Shown: one piece after another, positions 22,862 to 34,333 of the stretch | Layout: each line of letters opens with the position of its first letter | Numbering within the stretch: position 1 is the stretch's first letter | From: Hexactinellida sp. DTS-2022 | Lineage: Eukaryota > Porifera > Hexactinellida | Assembly (NCBI GenBank): GCA_028753945.1 | Contig: JAPNXP010000018.1 | Location: 2,605,643 to 2,669,642 of the forward strand | Direction of reading: 5' to 3' | DNA: 64,000 nucleotides | Position numbers and translations under genes: made by a program | Notes under the pieces: generated by a model | What the model was told of the DNA's origin: nothing | What the model saw: the letters and a program-made list of their open reading frames with translations, nothing else | Database searches by the model: none

Positions 22862-23331
22862 CTTATGATACTATTATCACTTTTGTTTGATTTATTTCTA
22901 GGTATGACCCTATTTTGGAGGGAAACGCGCAATATTTATAATGCTTGAAATATTTATTTAGAAATTATTATTACTGATATATATTGTCCAGACGGAGGAT
23001 AATATTGGGACGGGCGGGGATGATAATCCAGTAGTGTATTTTATCCTCAAAATTGACAATAATGTCAATAACAACAATAATGTCAATAACAACAATAATG
23101 TGGAAATATTTAATTGCCTAGATTCATGGATGACAAAATCAACCATATCTAGGATATTAACAATTTAAAAAATCACAATGGAACCTCTTTCTTGTCTAGA
23201 ACAAGGTATTTTCTTGTCCGGCACTTTTTTTATACATTAAAATTTTTATGACACCCTAAAACTGTCAGCCTTATTACATAATCGGTAAATTCAGTGATGA
23301 CGCATTACTTCAAGGAGGTACGGTACCCAAA

Positions 23332-23491
23332 CAGGGATTTATTCAGGAACCTCTATGGCTAAAAATCTTGTCAGAGACCTGCATCAAATTTAGTACCAAA
23401 CGGCTCCTAAATAGAATCACACTGCAAGCACTTTTAACCAACGCCTGGCTGGCACCTAAAAGTGCCGGCAAGGCACCTAGATAAATCCCTG
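23332..23491. mobile_element. 160-bp hAT-like MITE
   Basis: Ends CAGGGATTTATTCAGG and inverse CTAGATAAATCCCTG. No clean target duplication. Interior non-coding, with GGCACCT/AGGTGCC-type repeats. Confidence 0.5.
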
Positions 23492-23907
23492 CCATTTGCG
23501 AACTGTACCCCCAACAGGGGCGTAAACTTTTTGGAACTTTGGGAATTAGTGGATGCCCAAAATCAAAACTAATTTAATTTTTCAATTCACAATCCAATTA
23601 CTGATAATACTTGTTACTATTATTGACTTTAAAAACCACTTGGTAGAAATAATTCCCTATTTACATTAACACGATGTTTAATTTATTTGTTTTTGTGTTT
23701 AATTGTTTGTTTGTCCTTAATTTATGATTATAATTCCTAACTCGAGAAAGTGGAAAGGTTGTAAAGAGGGAATTTAGTATTGATTTTCGACTTTTGACTA
23801 TTAGTGTTCTGATTGATAAAATAAATACATATCCAATTCCAAAATACTTTTATTTACTTATAGAATGAGCCTAAACTGATAAAGATTATCAACTCTCGTT
23901 GGGTAAT

Positions 23908-25712
23908 CGGACACTTCGTCGCTTGGACACTTCGTCCCCTGAATATTAAATTCAACTGAAGGTATTGTAGAAGAGATATATAATGATGAATACGAATGAA
24001 AACACAGAGGATAATATGAAGTTTGAAAATATGCTAGAATTGGAAATTATAAGCAATTCCTTTCAAGTATGTGAAGATGTCCCTGTACTCATAATCGGCT
24101 ACTAGGCTCATTATTTTTCATTTCTGTATTTGCTAAGTTTTGACATATTTAGAAGTTCCCCTGTTCCTTTTACTAGTGTTGCTTCTTGTATCGACTGTTC
24201 TCGTTGTAAGTAACTTAAGAGTTTACCAAAATTGGGATGAGACAGTTTATTCCTGAAGAGAATGCGTTATGCCATCCTTCAACTGAATTATTGGTTCTGG
24301 CTGATCTTAATGTTGCTCGCTCATCCATGTTCCATAGCCTAATAGGAAATGGAGGTAGCCATCTGCTTTGGTCAGGGAGTCTTATGCCGATATAGTTGGT
24401 CTCAAAATATTCTGCTATACCTTTAGCTGATTCTGGAAAATCTGCAATAAGCATGGTGAAAGAATCGATTACGTCGTGTTCGGCTACAAAGGCAAGACTA
24501 GGTAGCATTTTCATTTGAATTGAAAATTCTTCATCTTCTAAATATTGTGATGTCAACCCATTTGATTGAATTTGGCGGAAAACTATTTGCGCTATTTGGA
24601 AAAAAACACCCAGAAAAATAACTGCAATTAAATTTTCTTCCAAAGCATTGAGCGTAGCCTTTTCAAAATCCAACATGATATACGATGGGTTTAGTCCGGG
24701 TTCAAGTTCGATTAGTTATTTGAAGAGTTTATTGTATGTCGTTTCACGCTTGTCTTTAGTAGCGCATATATGCATATCTTTTTCGCAATGAATTGTATAA
24801 AGTAGGAAGAATTGGCTGGGTACAACTTTAAAAGTTCCGTCAACAACCCAATTACTTGCATCACGCAATAGTGAGAGCATTTAGGACTCCCAAAGATCAA
24901 GAACCTATTTATATCGCCAATACCTGAGTCAAATAACAACAATGGCTGTCCTTTTAGAGTATATTTGTATTGCTCTGCTATGAAGATTTCCTCGGCCATT
25001 GTAGTTTTACTGACATTATCTGTTGTAGAAGATTTATACGACGTATTGTAAGTTTCACAGAATCATATTTTGGTACCGCAGAGATACCTGAGTTACTTAT
25101 TGTTTCCACTCCACTAGCGAATATTGATCTCGTACTGTCTTCACAATTTGTAGCTCGATCTTTCATTTTAGTAATGCTTTGAATAATTCCCAATCTATTA
25201 GAATCTGATCCATGTGAATGGGATGAGTAAATATCAGCTAATTTGCAGGGTTTAGCAACTATTCGATCGTTAGTAGTTAGACGGGCTTTACAGGTGCCAC
25301 GTTTTTCGCAAACCCAATGTGATACAGTAGTTGGGAAGAACATTTATTAAGAGTATACAAAAACCCTTCAATACAAGCTTTCTCTTTATTTTTGCTTGTC
25401 TTGGTAATCAGAATAACTAAAGGTGTTGCCATCGGAAACTTGTGGTGACGAAATAATAATAATTAAGTTTAATTTGTTTATATTTATACTCTCAGTTGTC
25501 ATTTTGAACATTAAAGTATTTAATGACAACTTGACAAGACTAAACAATAACAAAAATGTGGTTGAGGTGTATGATTCAATTATGTTGTAGATTGACACTT
25601 GATATATCCAGTGAATTGTAAAATCAAATATCCGAAACTGAGGTTTCCGAGCGACGAAGTGTCCAAGCGACGAAGTGTCCATGCGACGAAATGTCCGGCG
25701 ACGAAGTGTCCG
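23908..25712 (-). mobile_element. Mutator-like element 1 (FLYWCH type) with GCGACGAAGTGTCC subterminal repeats
   Basis: The left end reads CGGACACTTCGTCGCTTGG; the right end has four copies of GCGACGAAGTGTCC-type sequence in inverse orientation. A broken FLYWCH/MULE transposase on the minus strand lies between. No convincing target duplication. Confidence 0.75.
24215..25432 (-). pseudogene. FLYWCH-type Mutator transposase pseudogene (element 1)
   Basis: The start ATG at 25430-25432 gives MATPLV, like the homologue at 30570. The reading frame changes several times (near 25340, 25000, 24850, 24690). Recognisable parts in order: FLYWCH finger (HWVCEKRGTCKARL with HSHG), the ASGVET linker, KGQPLLLFDSG, VVDGTFKVVP (first catalytic Asp intact, in a shifted frame), MLDFEKA (second Asp), and the NNSVEGWHNAF block (Glu). 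Non-functional because of the frameshifts. Confidence 0.8.
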
Positions 25713-25776
25713 TCATTCATTCGGAAATTATCTACTTTATAGAATTCAAATTAGTGAAAATATAATTATGGCATAC

Positions 25777-25865
25777 AGACAATTCGTGACAAGACAATTC
25801 GTGACGAGACAATTCGTGACAGACAATTCGTGACAAGACAATTCGTGACAGAGACAATTCGTGAC
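25777..25865 (+). repeat. Six tandem copies of GACAATTCGTGAC
   Basis: A 13-bp core with 1-4-bp spacers, directly left of the long-inverted-repeat Mutator element. It resembles the subterminal arrays of elements 1 and 2 but has no partner array in the window; it is probably the solitary end of another Mutator-like element. Confidence 0.75.
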
Positions 25866-26419
25866 AATTTTAATATACTACATAGGACTCTCACTATAGA
25901 CACGGGCCATAATGTATGCTCCCAATTGCAAATACCGTATTTCTCCGAATAAGCGCCCTACGCTTATTGTTTTCGTGGACCAATTTCATCCTGATTTTTT
26001 TTGAAAAATCCAGAAAATAATATTTTGGTGGGTTCCATTGGTTTTCAGCGACAGTATACATACCGTAGTTGCCAAAATCAATGTAATTACTGCCCAGATA
26101 TTTATTAATGTGTTATAATTTACTATACCAATGTCATTTTTATTGACCCAGCACTTATTAAATCCCCCGGCGCTTATTCGATTCAATACGATATTTATGT
26201 AACTTGAGACAAGCATACTGTTTGTTAACTAATTGAAAAAGGTAAAGTTTATTATGAATGATGTCTATATTAATATGAATCTTAATGAATGTATATAATT
26301 GGTGTCATTTTGAGGCAAGTACGTATACTAATAATGATCAAGGAATGAGTCAAAGGAATTATACCCATGAACCTAATTCTAAAATATTTCATTGTAATGA
26401 GGTTAAAGCCGGAATCTAA

Positions 26420-27763
26420 CGAAGAGCAGCAGAATCTCAAGAGCGAACTCATTCAATTGTTGCCAGCAAGATTTCGAAATTGGAGGAAGAATCTGCTGTT
26501 TCTCTTCCCAGGTTGGATAGTTTGAAGACAACTATATGCCGAGCGCGTAAGAAGGCAGAAAATGTCCCTTCCGAACCGACTTCACTAGATGAGCTTCAAA
26601 TCCCAGAAGTTTATACAAGGACTATGCAAAGGCGAACCTTTCTTGTTGTATGATTATGGCTCTGATGCTGAAAACACAAGAATTATTATTTTCGGAACTC
26701 AATCCAATCTAGCAACACTGAACACTTCCAGTATATGGTTAGCAGATGGAACATTCAAGGTGGCACCGAAGTTATTTCTTCAATTATATGTTATCCATGG
26801 ATTAAAGGGGGGTCCAGATCCTTTCGAAAATGGACATATTTTGCCAAGCTTATTTGTATTATTGCCATCAAAATCTGAGAACATATACAACATAATGTGG
26901 CGCAAAATAAAGGATTTATGTCCAACAGCTTGTCCTTCACACATTATCGTCGACTTTGAAAAGGCATCAATTAATGCTTTTAGAGAGAACTTTCCTCACA
27001 CAACAATCAAAGGGTGTTTTTTTCCATTTGACCCAGAATGTGTGGCGGAAGATCCAAGAATCTGGTCTACAGTCGCGATATACCCAAGATCAGGGGTTTT
27101 TTTAAGGTCGATCTTGGTGTAATATTTGCACTAAGATTTTTTGGAGTTACACCACGATTCGGGTCGGCAGCAGCCTCTGCAGTGTTGAGTTACACCAAGG
27201 CCGCGCTGAGTTGCACCAAGGTCTCAACCTTAAAAAAAACCCTGCCCAAGATCCTATTTTTGCGTTAAAACTCAGGATGCTACCAGCACTTGCGTTTGCC
27301 ACTCCGACGGACGTACCTGATTTATTAGGGAGGTGTTTATTGAATTGCCGACAGAAGCATATGATTTGGCGATATATTTTGAAACAACCTATGTTGGAAG
27401 ACATATTTCAAGCTCAATTCATGTTCCAAGCATGTTTCCAATTGAAATGTGGAATACCATCAACTGGTGAATCATGGTATTCCAAGAACCACAAACGCTA
27501 TAGAGGCTTGGCATAGATCGTTCAACCATTTAATGTCATGCCAACATCCCTCCATCTGGAAATTCATTAACCTATTAAAAAAAGAGCAAGGGCTGGTTGA
27601 AATTAAACGAGCATTTTATATGAGTGGAAGAAATCCAGCTAAAAGGTAGAAATATCAAGACCAAGAAAAGACTCTAAAGATCCTGATTGACGGTTACCTA
27701 ACCCGCCCCAAGTTAGAGTTTTTAAAAGGAATTGCTTACAGATTTGAATTCTCCTCACAGTAA
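26420..27763 (+). pseudogene. Mutator transposase pseudogene without FLYWCH finger (element 3)
   Basis: The N-terminal part (ERTHSIVASKISKLEEESA, then SLKTTICRARKKAE) corresponds to the linker after the FLYWCH finger of its relatives; the finger itself is absent. A frameshift near 26630 separates it from the core: KGEPFLLYDYG, LADGTFKVAP (Asp intact), HIIVDFEKAS (Asp), and NAIEAWHRSF (Glu). A 154-bp MITE (27091-27244) interrupts the frame before FALKLRMLPALAF. The end FLKGIAYRFEF then stop matches the C-terminus of element 2 (LRGIAHNFSL). Non-functional. Confidence 0.78.
27091..27244. mobile_element. 154-bp hAT-type MITE inserted in the Mutator transposase
   Basis: Ends CAGGGGTTTTTTTAAGG and CCTTAAAAAAAACCCTG; perfect 8-bp duplication CCCAAGAT (27083-27090, 27245-27252). 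Internal (G)AGTTACACCACGATTCGG also occurs in its sister at 54992-55146. Confidence 0.9.
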
Positions 27764-28264
27764 ACAGAAATAAATAAATAAATTCCTTTGACTCATTCCT
27801 TGATCATTATTAGTATACGTACTTGTCTCACAATTACACCAATTATATACATTCATTAAGATTCATATTAATATAGACATCATTCATGATAGACTTTACC
27901 TTTTTCAATTAGTTAACAAACAGTATGCTTGTCTCAAGTTACATAAATATTGTATTGAATCGAATAAGCGCCGGGGGATTTAATAAGTGATGGGTCAATA
28001 AAAATGGCATTGGTATAGTAAATTATAACACATTAATAAATATCTGGGCAGTAATTACATTGATTTTGGCAACTACGGTATGTATACTGTCGCTGAAAAC
28101 CAATGGAACCCACCAAAATATTATTTTCTGGATTTTTCAAAAAAAATCAGGATGAAATTGGTCCTCGAAAACAATAAGCGTCGGGCGCTTATTCGGAGAA
28201 ACACTGTATTTGCAATTGGGAGCATACATTATGACCCGTGTCTATAGTGAGAGTCCCATGTAGT

Positions 28265-28568
28265 CAGGGTTGGGTTCAATTATAATTTTCAATTATAATT
28301 ACAATTACAAATACGCTCTCTTTAGAATTTCATTTACAATTACAATTACAATTATAAGGATTGTGTTTTCCAATTATAATTACGATTACAATTACGTATA
28401 GGGATTTTAGTTTTCCAATTACAATTACAATTACAATTGAACTCAACCAGTGGCGGATCCAAGGGGGGTGGGGGAGTACGTGCCCTCCTGAATTATAACC
28501 TGCCCCCCTAGTTCACTAGTAACACCCTATACTTCTCCCCTCGGATCCGCCTCTGAAGGCAAACCCTG
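28265..28568. mobile_element. hAT-like element made of AATTGTAATT/AATTACAATT arrays
   Basis: It starts CAGGGTTGGGTTCAATT; the inverse TTGAACTCAAC...CCCTG closes it, interrupted by the MITE at 28448-28555 (the CCCTG resumes at 28564). Between is a run of AATTATAATTAC and ATTACAATTAC units. An alternative reading makes this only the left arm of a larger element ending at 31226 (TTGAACCCAACCCTG). No target duplication supports either. Confidence 0.5.
28448..28555. mobile_element. 108-bp hAT-type MITE
   Basis: Ends CAGTGGCGGATCCAAGGG and CCCCTCGGATCCGCCTCTG; the flanks AACTCAAC and AAGGCAAA match at 5 of 8 bases. G-rich left and C-rich right arms. Confidence 0.6.
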
Positions 28569-28756
28569 AAAAATCATGCGTACCAGTTTTATCGAATGGC
28601 GTATGTTTCGTCGTCGGAGGTTTCGTCGCTATTTACTCTATTATAGTGCAAGTTTAACTCTACTCTATTAGTATAAGGGATTATGCCACACATAATTTAC
28701 AATATCGATATACATGTAGCAACAAAATCTCAATACTTTAGTGTTTATAAATACAC

Positions 28757-28846
28757 GAGCCCTTCGGTCTCGGTCACTTTGCGACGGATCGGTGCTACGC
28801 ACCTCAAGTTAACGGGCGCTATGTGGCCTTACACATAGCGCCCGTT
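28757..28846. repeat. Hairpin cluster related to that at 3515-3598
   Basis: It begins GAGCCCTTCGGTCTCGGTC, as at 3515. It ends with a perfect 15-bp stem AACGGGCGCTATGTG (28811-28825) and CACATAGCGCCCGTT (28832-28846) around GCCTTA. It lies inside Mutator element 2, outside its gene. Confidence 0.75.
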
Positions 28847-29156
28847 AATTTTATTTTGTTGGTTTGGTATTTTTGGAATTGACGGTACCAGGAATTAGTA
28901 CTGTTAACTTTGGTATCTTTGTTATTTTAGAATAGAGAATTTCTGGAACCAATAATCAGTTAATTAATACTTTAGACATTTTTTCAGATTAGTTTAATAG
29001 AATTGTTTATCTCCTTTAATAAACCACAATAAGAAAGGTTCACATTACAAACACACAAGTGACACAACAATCCAGTTATATTAATGTAGATATACGTATT
29101 GAGATTATTATTTAATTCTATAACCTGTATTACTGAAAATGAAGCTGAAATAAATA

Positions 29157-30570
29157 TTATAAAGAAAAATTATGTGCGATACCTCTTAAATATATAAGTA
29201 TATCACGATTAGGATAATCTGCAACTAAATTGTATATCCTTTCATCACGATCGATGCTTAATTTTGAAGGTAGATGTATATTTCCTCCTTCCCATTTTGC
29301 ATAATTAACATCTTGAATCCCTTGCTCCCGATGTAAAAGTTTTACGAATTTGGGAAAACTTGGATGGGAACAAGAAATGCTTGACTGAAAAGCGTTATCC
29401 CATCCCTCAACAACGTTATTGGTCCGAGCTCTTTTCTTGATTACGCGACCATGCATGTTCCAAAACCTAATGGGAAATTGTGGTATTCTCCTGGTTTGGT
29501 CTGTCAATCTCTTGCCAATGTAGGTTTGTTCGAAATATTCACCAATTTCTAGTGCACATTGGGGGAAATTCGCCATGAGTATTGTGAAAGAGTCGGATAC
29601 ATCATGTTCTGGAACAAAAGCCAGACTTGGGAGCATTCTCATAGTAATGGCAAATTCAGGATCTTCAAGGTATTGATTTGTTAATCCTTTTGATTGGATC
29701 TTCCTAAAAATATTTTGTGATAAGTGGAAAAGCATCCAGACACGACAGCAAAAAGTGTTCTTCGAGTACATTGAGTGAAGCTTTCTCGAAATCTACCATG
29801 ATGTGAGAAGGGTTTAATGCGGGTTCTATTTCTAAAAGCTTTCTGAATACTCTGTTGTACGTGGTTTGATTTTTGTTGATAGTTAGTATATAAATACAAG
29901 GAAATGTATAGCCATCTTTGTCAGCGTGGAGGGTGTATAGCTGATAGAACTGTTGGGGGACAACTTTGAACGTTCCATTTGCGTACCAATTTTGAGATTC
30001 CCTTAATATCGAAAGCATTTTTGGTGTAGCGAAGATGATAATTCTGCTAATATCTCCCACACCAGAATCAAATAGTAGGAATGGTTCCCCCTTAGGAGTT
30101 ACACGATATCTCTCCAGAATATGTATTTCTGAAGCCGATGCTGAGTTAATGATTCTATCAGGTCCATTTTTATGTACACGGATCATCCTCTTAATTGATT
30201 CTGTCTTTGGAAGTTGATTAATACTTGAATCTGACATTGTTTCAACTCCGGAAGCAAATATTTCCCTTGTACTTTCATCTGAAATGTGATCAGCACGTTC
30301 TCTCATCAAATCATAGCCTTTGAGCATTTCGATGCGTGACATATCAGGCCCATGATTATGAGTGTCTATGATTTCGTTGGAATCTTTTGGTTTTACGATA
30401 GATAAGTTAATTTTGGTGCTTAATCTCGCTTTGCAATGACCACGATTCTCACAGACCCAGTGATATAATTCATCATTTGATTTATTTAATGTATAAATGA
30501 ATCCTAGGATTACAAGTTTATCTTTACCTCGCTTGCTTCGGATAGTTTCTGCTAATAACGGAGTTGCCAT
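29157..30570 (-). pseudogene. FLYWCH-type Mutator transposase, one frameshift, catalytic Asp replaced (element 2)
   Basis: Two overlapping frames (29704-30570 and 29157-29771) join near 29740 by a single frameshift; together about 480 residues. An N-terminal FLYWCH zinc finger has ligands C40, C46, H71 and H73. The MULE core follows: KGEPFLLFDSG, then NWYANGTFKVVP, where the first catalytic Asp seen as DGTF in elements 1 and 3 is Asn (codon at 29977-29979, AAT), HIMVDFEKAS with the second Asp, and NNVVEGWDNAF with the Glu. FLYWCH fingers bind DNA and probably read the subterminal repeats (inference). The frameshift and the D-to-N change both predict no activity. Confidence 0.85.
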
Positions 30571-31054
30571 AGTTTGAATAAATATAAGTTATGATAATTC
30601 GGATACAGATATGCCATTTATACTTTTCTGACCTACTGTTTAGAAATGACAAGTATTGGCGTGAATATAAAGCCAAATAATAACAATATGTGACAAAAAA
30701 TACTTATTAGAAACCATACGTGATATACAATAACATTAGAAACGGCTTAAAAATTTTTGGAGTAATTAATAATCTTAATCGAAGAGACAGCGACGAAACA
30801 CCCGGCGACGAAACCTCCGGCGACGAAACATCCAAGCGACGAAACATCCGCGACGAATAGTCCGGCGACGAAACCTCCGACGACGAAACATCCGTTTACC
30901 AGTTTTATCATAAAGGAACACTAAATGTCTACTCACTGGAGTCTAAAATATACTAGTAATTTCAATCTAAGTGTTTGTTTCCACTTATAAATAATCGACA
31001 ATCTTTCCGTCTACATTTAAGAACAAATTATTTCATTTAAAATTGCCAATATGG

Positions 31055-31226
31055 ATTAGTGCTTTTCAATTACAATTGCAATTATAGGGATTTGTGTTTT
31101 TCAATTACAATTACAATTACAATTATAGGGATTTGTGTTTTTCAATTACAATTACAATTACAATTATGTCAAAAACGTAATTAATTGTAATTGAATTAAT
31201 TACAATTATAATTGAACCCAACCCTG
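31055..31226. repeat. AATTACAATT array ending in AACCCAACCCTG
   Basis: Units like TTCAATTACAATTACAATTA with interspersed GGGATTTGTG lead to TTGAACCCAACCCTG, the inverse of the left end at 28265. It is either the right arm of one large element or part of a second copy. Confidence 0.6.
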
Positions 31227-31260
31227 GCTGCTACCCAAATGCCTATTTCCTATAAACTGC

Positions 31261-31370
31261 AGTTTTAAGCCGCTGTGTTTCCCCTTGGAGGCCCTACTAG
31301 TTAACCAACCACCAAATGTAGTGCCTCCAAAGGGAAATGCATCGGCACAGGCTGCAATGTTGGATTTTTA
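31261..31370 (+). repeat. 120-bp palindrome family member
   Basis: Reads CCTTGGAGGC...CCACCAAATGTAGTGCCTCC...GCATCGGCACAGGCTGC with the usual T-rich end; a short ATT microsatellite follows, as in the arrays at 46-49 and 57-64 kb. Confidence 0.75.
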
Positions 31371-31491
31371 TTATTATTATTATTATCATTGCGTAGCTCA
31401 TCCATAGAACAGAGTTTAATTAACTAAGAGCCCAAATTTTCAGGATAGGTGTCTCATGGGTTACAGATGTGCACCTGGGATTGATTTGGGA

Positions 31492-32487
31492 TACGGACAG
31501 TTCGTTACACGGACATTTTGTTACAGACATTTCGTTAGACGGACATTTCGTTAGACGGACACTTGTTACAAGGCACTTTGTTACATTACATTATTATATT
31601 TAATAATAATTTATATTTAATTTGAGGATAACTAAGAAGCAACAATATAATGAAATAAAGTGTAATATCAAAAATGCTTAAAAGTGTTTATTTGAGAATT
31701 GAAGAGATTATTCAATTGAGAGGTTATTCTTACGAAACTAAAATTAAGTTGATTCCATGTAAAATCGGTGAGCTACTCCCTTCAAAAATGATAATGGGGT
31801 TCGATGGAAATAGCTAATTATTATTCCTTGCCTCACTCGGCGTATCGTCCGCTTAAGACTATCTACCTACCTTAGAAAGTTTGATTGTAGTTTCTACTGT
31901 TGCACTTTCAAGCTATTCACCAACTATGTGCTGAACATGGTCGTTACTCTCTCTTGCCTCCTTTTCATCCCAATTTTCACTTTCATGCTACGAACATGTC
32001 TTATATCAGAATCATGATTATATTAATTAGTGCGTTTGATAATTTGTGTGCCTTTGGTGTGTAGTCTTGCCTTACAAGATTCTCTCTTTTCCAATGACTC
32101 GCTGTTTCCCCATATACAAATCCTCCTTCCACAAGCTTATAGCACTATTTCTTACATTTGTTAGACCGAATCAAAGTAAATTGAGGTTCTGGATCAATAA
32201 ATTATAATTTTCATAAAAGTAATGTTTAAGATTATAAATGCTAGTAGTACATCATGTTTTCTTTTCAACAGCTTGGCCTGGGTACTCACACTACAATAAT
32301 TAAGTGCATATACACCAATTATACTTGGGAGCGAGAAATATACACTAAATAATCACCATTGATATGTACTAGTTCTCACTAGGTGTCACAAAACACAAAT
32401 TGATTTGTTGTAAATTATCAAATGTAACGAAGTGTCCGTGTAACGAAATGTCTGTAAGGAAATGTCCCTGTAACGAACTGTCCGTCT
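31492..32487. mobile_element. ~1-kb MITE with GTTACACGGACATTTC subterminal repeats (Mutator-like)
   Basis: The left end has five units of the type GGACATTTCGTTACAC; the right end has the inverse units GTAACGAAATGTCC. The outer ends are ACGGACAGTTCGTTACA and its inverse. Flanks ATTGATTTG and GTTGATTTT are a probable 9-bp duplication with two changes. It splits a copy of the long repeat family (31371-31480 continues at 32497-33000). Non-coding. Confidence 0.7.
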
Positions 32488-32496
32488 CCCGGTTGA

Positions 32497-33000
32497 TTTT
32501 GAAAAAATTTAACTGGTATTTATATTTTTAGTCCAATAGGAAAATAGAAGCAATAACATATATATTTTTGAATCGTTAGCTTCAGAAAAGTATTTTGGAG
32601 CTGAAAGCTCTTCACGATTTTTTAAATTCGTCCTCATTTTCCTGATAATTACGCTCAAAGTTGCCACAATTCACCCTTCACTTTCTAAAATCGTAAATTA
32701 ATTAATATTCATTTATATGCAATTATTTCGTGGTTTCGATGAAGATCTAATATTTATGAATAATACAATTATATTCAATGTTATTATTCTTCAAAGTTTA
32801 TTACTGATATCATTGTTAAATAAAAATTCTATATATAGTATATAAATAATTAAATCAAATTCATTAGCTACTTGTATATAATTCGATTTCTAATACTTAT
32901 TTGCATTGAAGTTTTGTACTATGTTACAATTAAATTTAGTTCAACAGTTATTAAATTTCATAACGATTTCTGATATCCAAACAATGTATTAATGAGATGG
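32497..33000 (+). repeat. Long repeat family, body segment
   Basis: Matches 47110-47690 closely (e.g. TCAGAAAAGTATTTTG, CCTCATTTTCCTGATAATTA, TTATTTCGTGGTTTCGATG). It is the continuation of the unit interrupted at 31492. Confidence 0.75.
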
Positions 33001-33600
33001 AATAATTTTTGAGATAATGAGTGTATTACCTCATAAGGAATTAAGTGCTAATTATTTTATTATCTCAAAAATTATTGTAGTTAGGCCTAGAAAATGTATT
33101 ATCAATGAATAGGAAGTTACCTACTTCGGATAGATCAGCACTAGCCTAGTTTACATAAAATAGATAGTTTTTGAGTTATGGCTCATTTTAGGAAATATTC
33201 ATTTTCTTGGCAACGAGGAATGTGTCGACATTCCATGTATAATTTCGATATTTCATCTAACTAGTTATGGGCATCATCATGTTCCAATTTTGAACATTTA
33301 TAACGCGTCTAACTATGTTAAAAGCAGGCTATAAAAACACGATAATACCCACCAAAAATAGCGATTACGTAATCAAATGATGACATAGCTCAATTCTGAA
33401 GGGTGCTATGTATACCTTGATATCATGTTCCTATATAGTTATAGAACATTTATGAGGTCAATCACTACTGGTTATTTAGATAACGATAAATTACCTATTT
33501 ATAAATAGCCTTCCTTTAATCCATGGTCCAGTTTCACAAAGTTGGTGCGTAGGCCCTATATAACGTAGGTCACGAATACAGATATTTTATCAAATATATC
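33001..33600. repeat. Foldback repeat family, copy 1
   Basis: Contains the palindrome around 33040 (GAGATAATGAGTG...ATTATCTCAAAAATTATT) followed by a body shared with 36130-36850 and with 40884-41175 (AAGTTACC, CTAGTTTACATAAAATAG, TTATAACGCGTCTAACTATG). No coding potential. Confidence 0.65.
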
Positions 33601-33681
33601 TTAATGCGTAGCGGTTCCGTATCCATCGCCAAGTTGACGAGAACAAAGGGGTGTACATTTATACTCATTCCACCCTATGTG

Positions 33682-33811
33682 AGAAAAAATCTAAAATTAC
33701 AACTGTGCAGACAGCATATTCTCGGGGAGGCACTATTAGTAATTGAATCACCAAATATAGTGCCTCCAAATGAATATGCCGTCTGCACAGCTGTAATTTT
33801 AGATTTTTTTA
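33682..33811 (+). repeat. 120-bp palindrome family member (variant)
   Basis: Arms AAAAAATCTAAAATTACA...GTGCAGACAGCATATTC and inverse GAATATGCCGTCTGCACAG...TTTTAGATTTTTTT; both arms share the change GGCAC to TGCAG-type, so they stayed paired. Confidence 0.8.
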
Positions 33812-33967
33812 TTGGTTGGAAGTGAAGCTGTGTTTCATAGTGCAATTAAAACACTTGGAACATCTTAAGGAGATGATGACGTCAATACTATTATTCAATA
33901 TAGTAACGTAAATAATTCAAATATTCCTATTTCTATTTGTATTAATTAATCTTACTTTATCTACGTA

Positions 33968-34320
33968 TCTATATATTGAAAGCGCAATTGTTGTTTGTGT
34001 GTTTGTCCAGAATTGTAGGAAAGACCATAAACTCTAGAGATCTGAAAATTTGTATGCAGGGGTAATTTTACACGCTGACAACGATCTATTGGTTTTCTAA
34101 ACGAAATAATGGGATTATGACGTCATAAAGGCACATATTTGGAATAACTCTATCAGTTTTTATCCGACTTGCCCACAACTTTAGATATAATCACAACATA
34201 CAATGAGACACAAGTACACCGATTTTGGGGATTTTGACGTCACCTAGGAACTAATTTGGATTCTGTTCTTACAATTTTGATTCAATCGTCAAAATTTTTT
34301 GTCACATTCTAAAATATATT
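33968..34320 (+). mobile_element. Helitron-like element, family 2
   Basis: Starts TCTATATATTGAAAGCGCAA after A; body inverse to 4020-4391 (TTGTTTGTGTGTTTGTCCAG, ATGACGTCATAAAGGCACAT). The end is diffuse near TTGTCACATTC. Class inferred from the 5' end. Confidence 0.4.
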
Positions 34321-34333
34321 GTATCGTATGTGT

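Larger units (their letters stand above)
25877..28264 (+). mobile_element. Mutator-like element 3 with 484-bp terminal inverted repeats
   Basis: 25877-26360 and 27781-28264 are inverse copies of equal length (484 bp), starting ACTACAT(A/G)GGACTCTC and ending GAGTCAAAGGAATT. Between them is a degenerate MULE transposase gene on the plus strand. Long inverted repeats are the classical Mutator layout, unlike elements 1 and 2, which have short ends with subterminal arrays. A clear target duplication is not visible. Confidence 0.85.
28594..30896 (-). mobile_element. Mutator-like element 2 (FLYWCH type) with GCGACGAAACATCC subterminal repeats
   Basis: Bracketed by TACCAGTTTTATC at 28581-28593 and 30897-30909. 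The left end contains CGTATGTTTCGTCGTCGG; the right end has seven GCGACGAAACNTCC-type units in inverse orientation. It encodes a FLYWCH transposase on the minus strand. The 13-bp shared flank is longer than the usual 8-11 bp, so the exact boundary may be off by a few bases. Confidence 0.82.

Noticed and set aside
25777-25865. CRISPR-like array of short direct repeats
   Set aside because: Spacers are only 1-4 bp and the repeats resemble subterminal arrays of the neighbouring Mutator elements in a eukaryotic context.
28265-31226. One large AATTACAATT element spanning Mutator element 2
   Set aside because: The termini match, but the 8-mers flanking 28265 and 31226 differ and a closer right end exists at 28568; kept only as an alternative.
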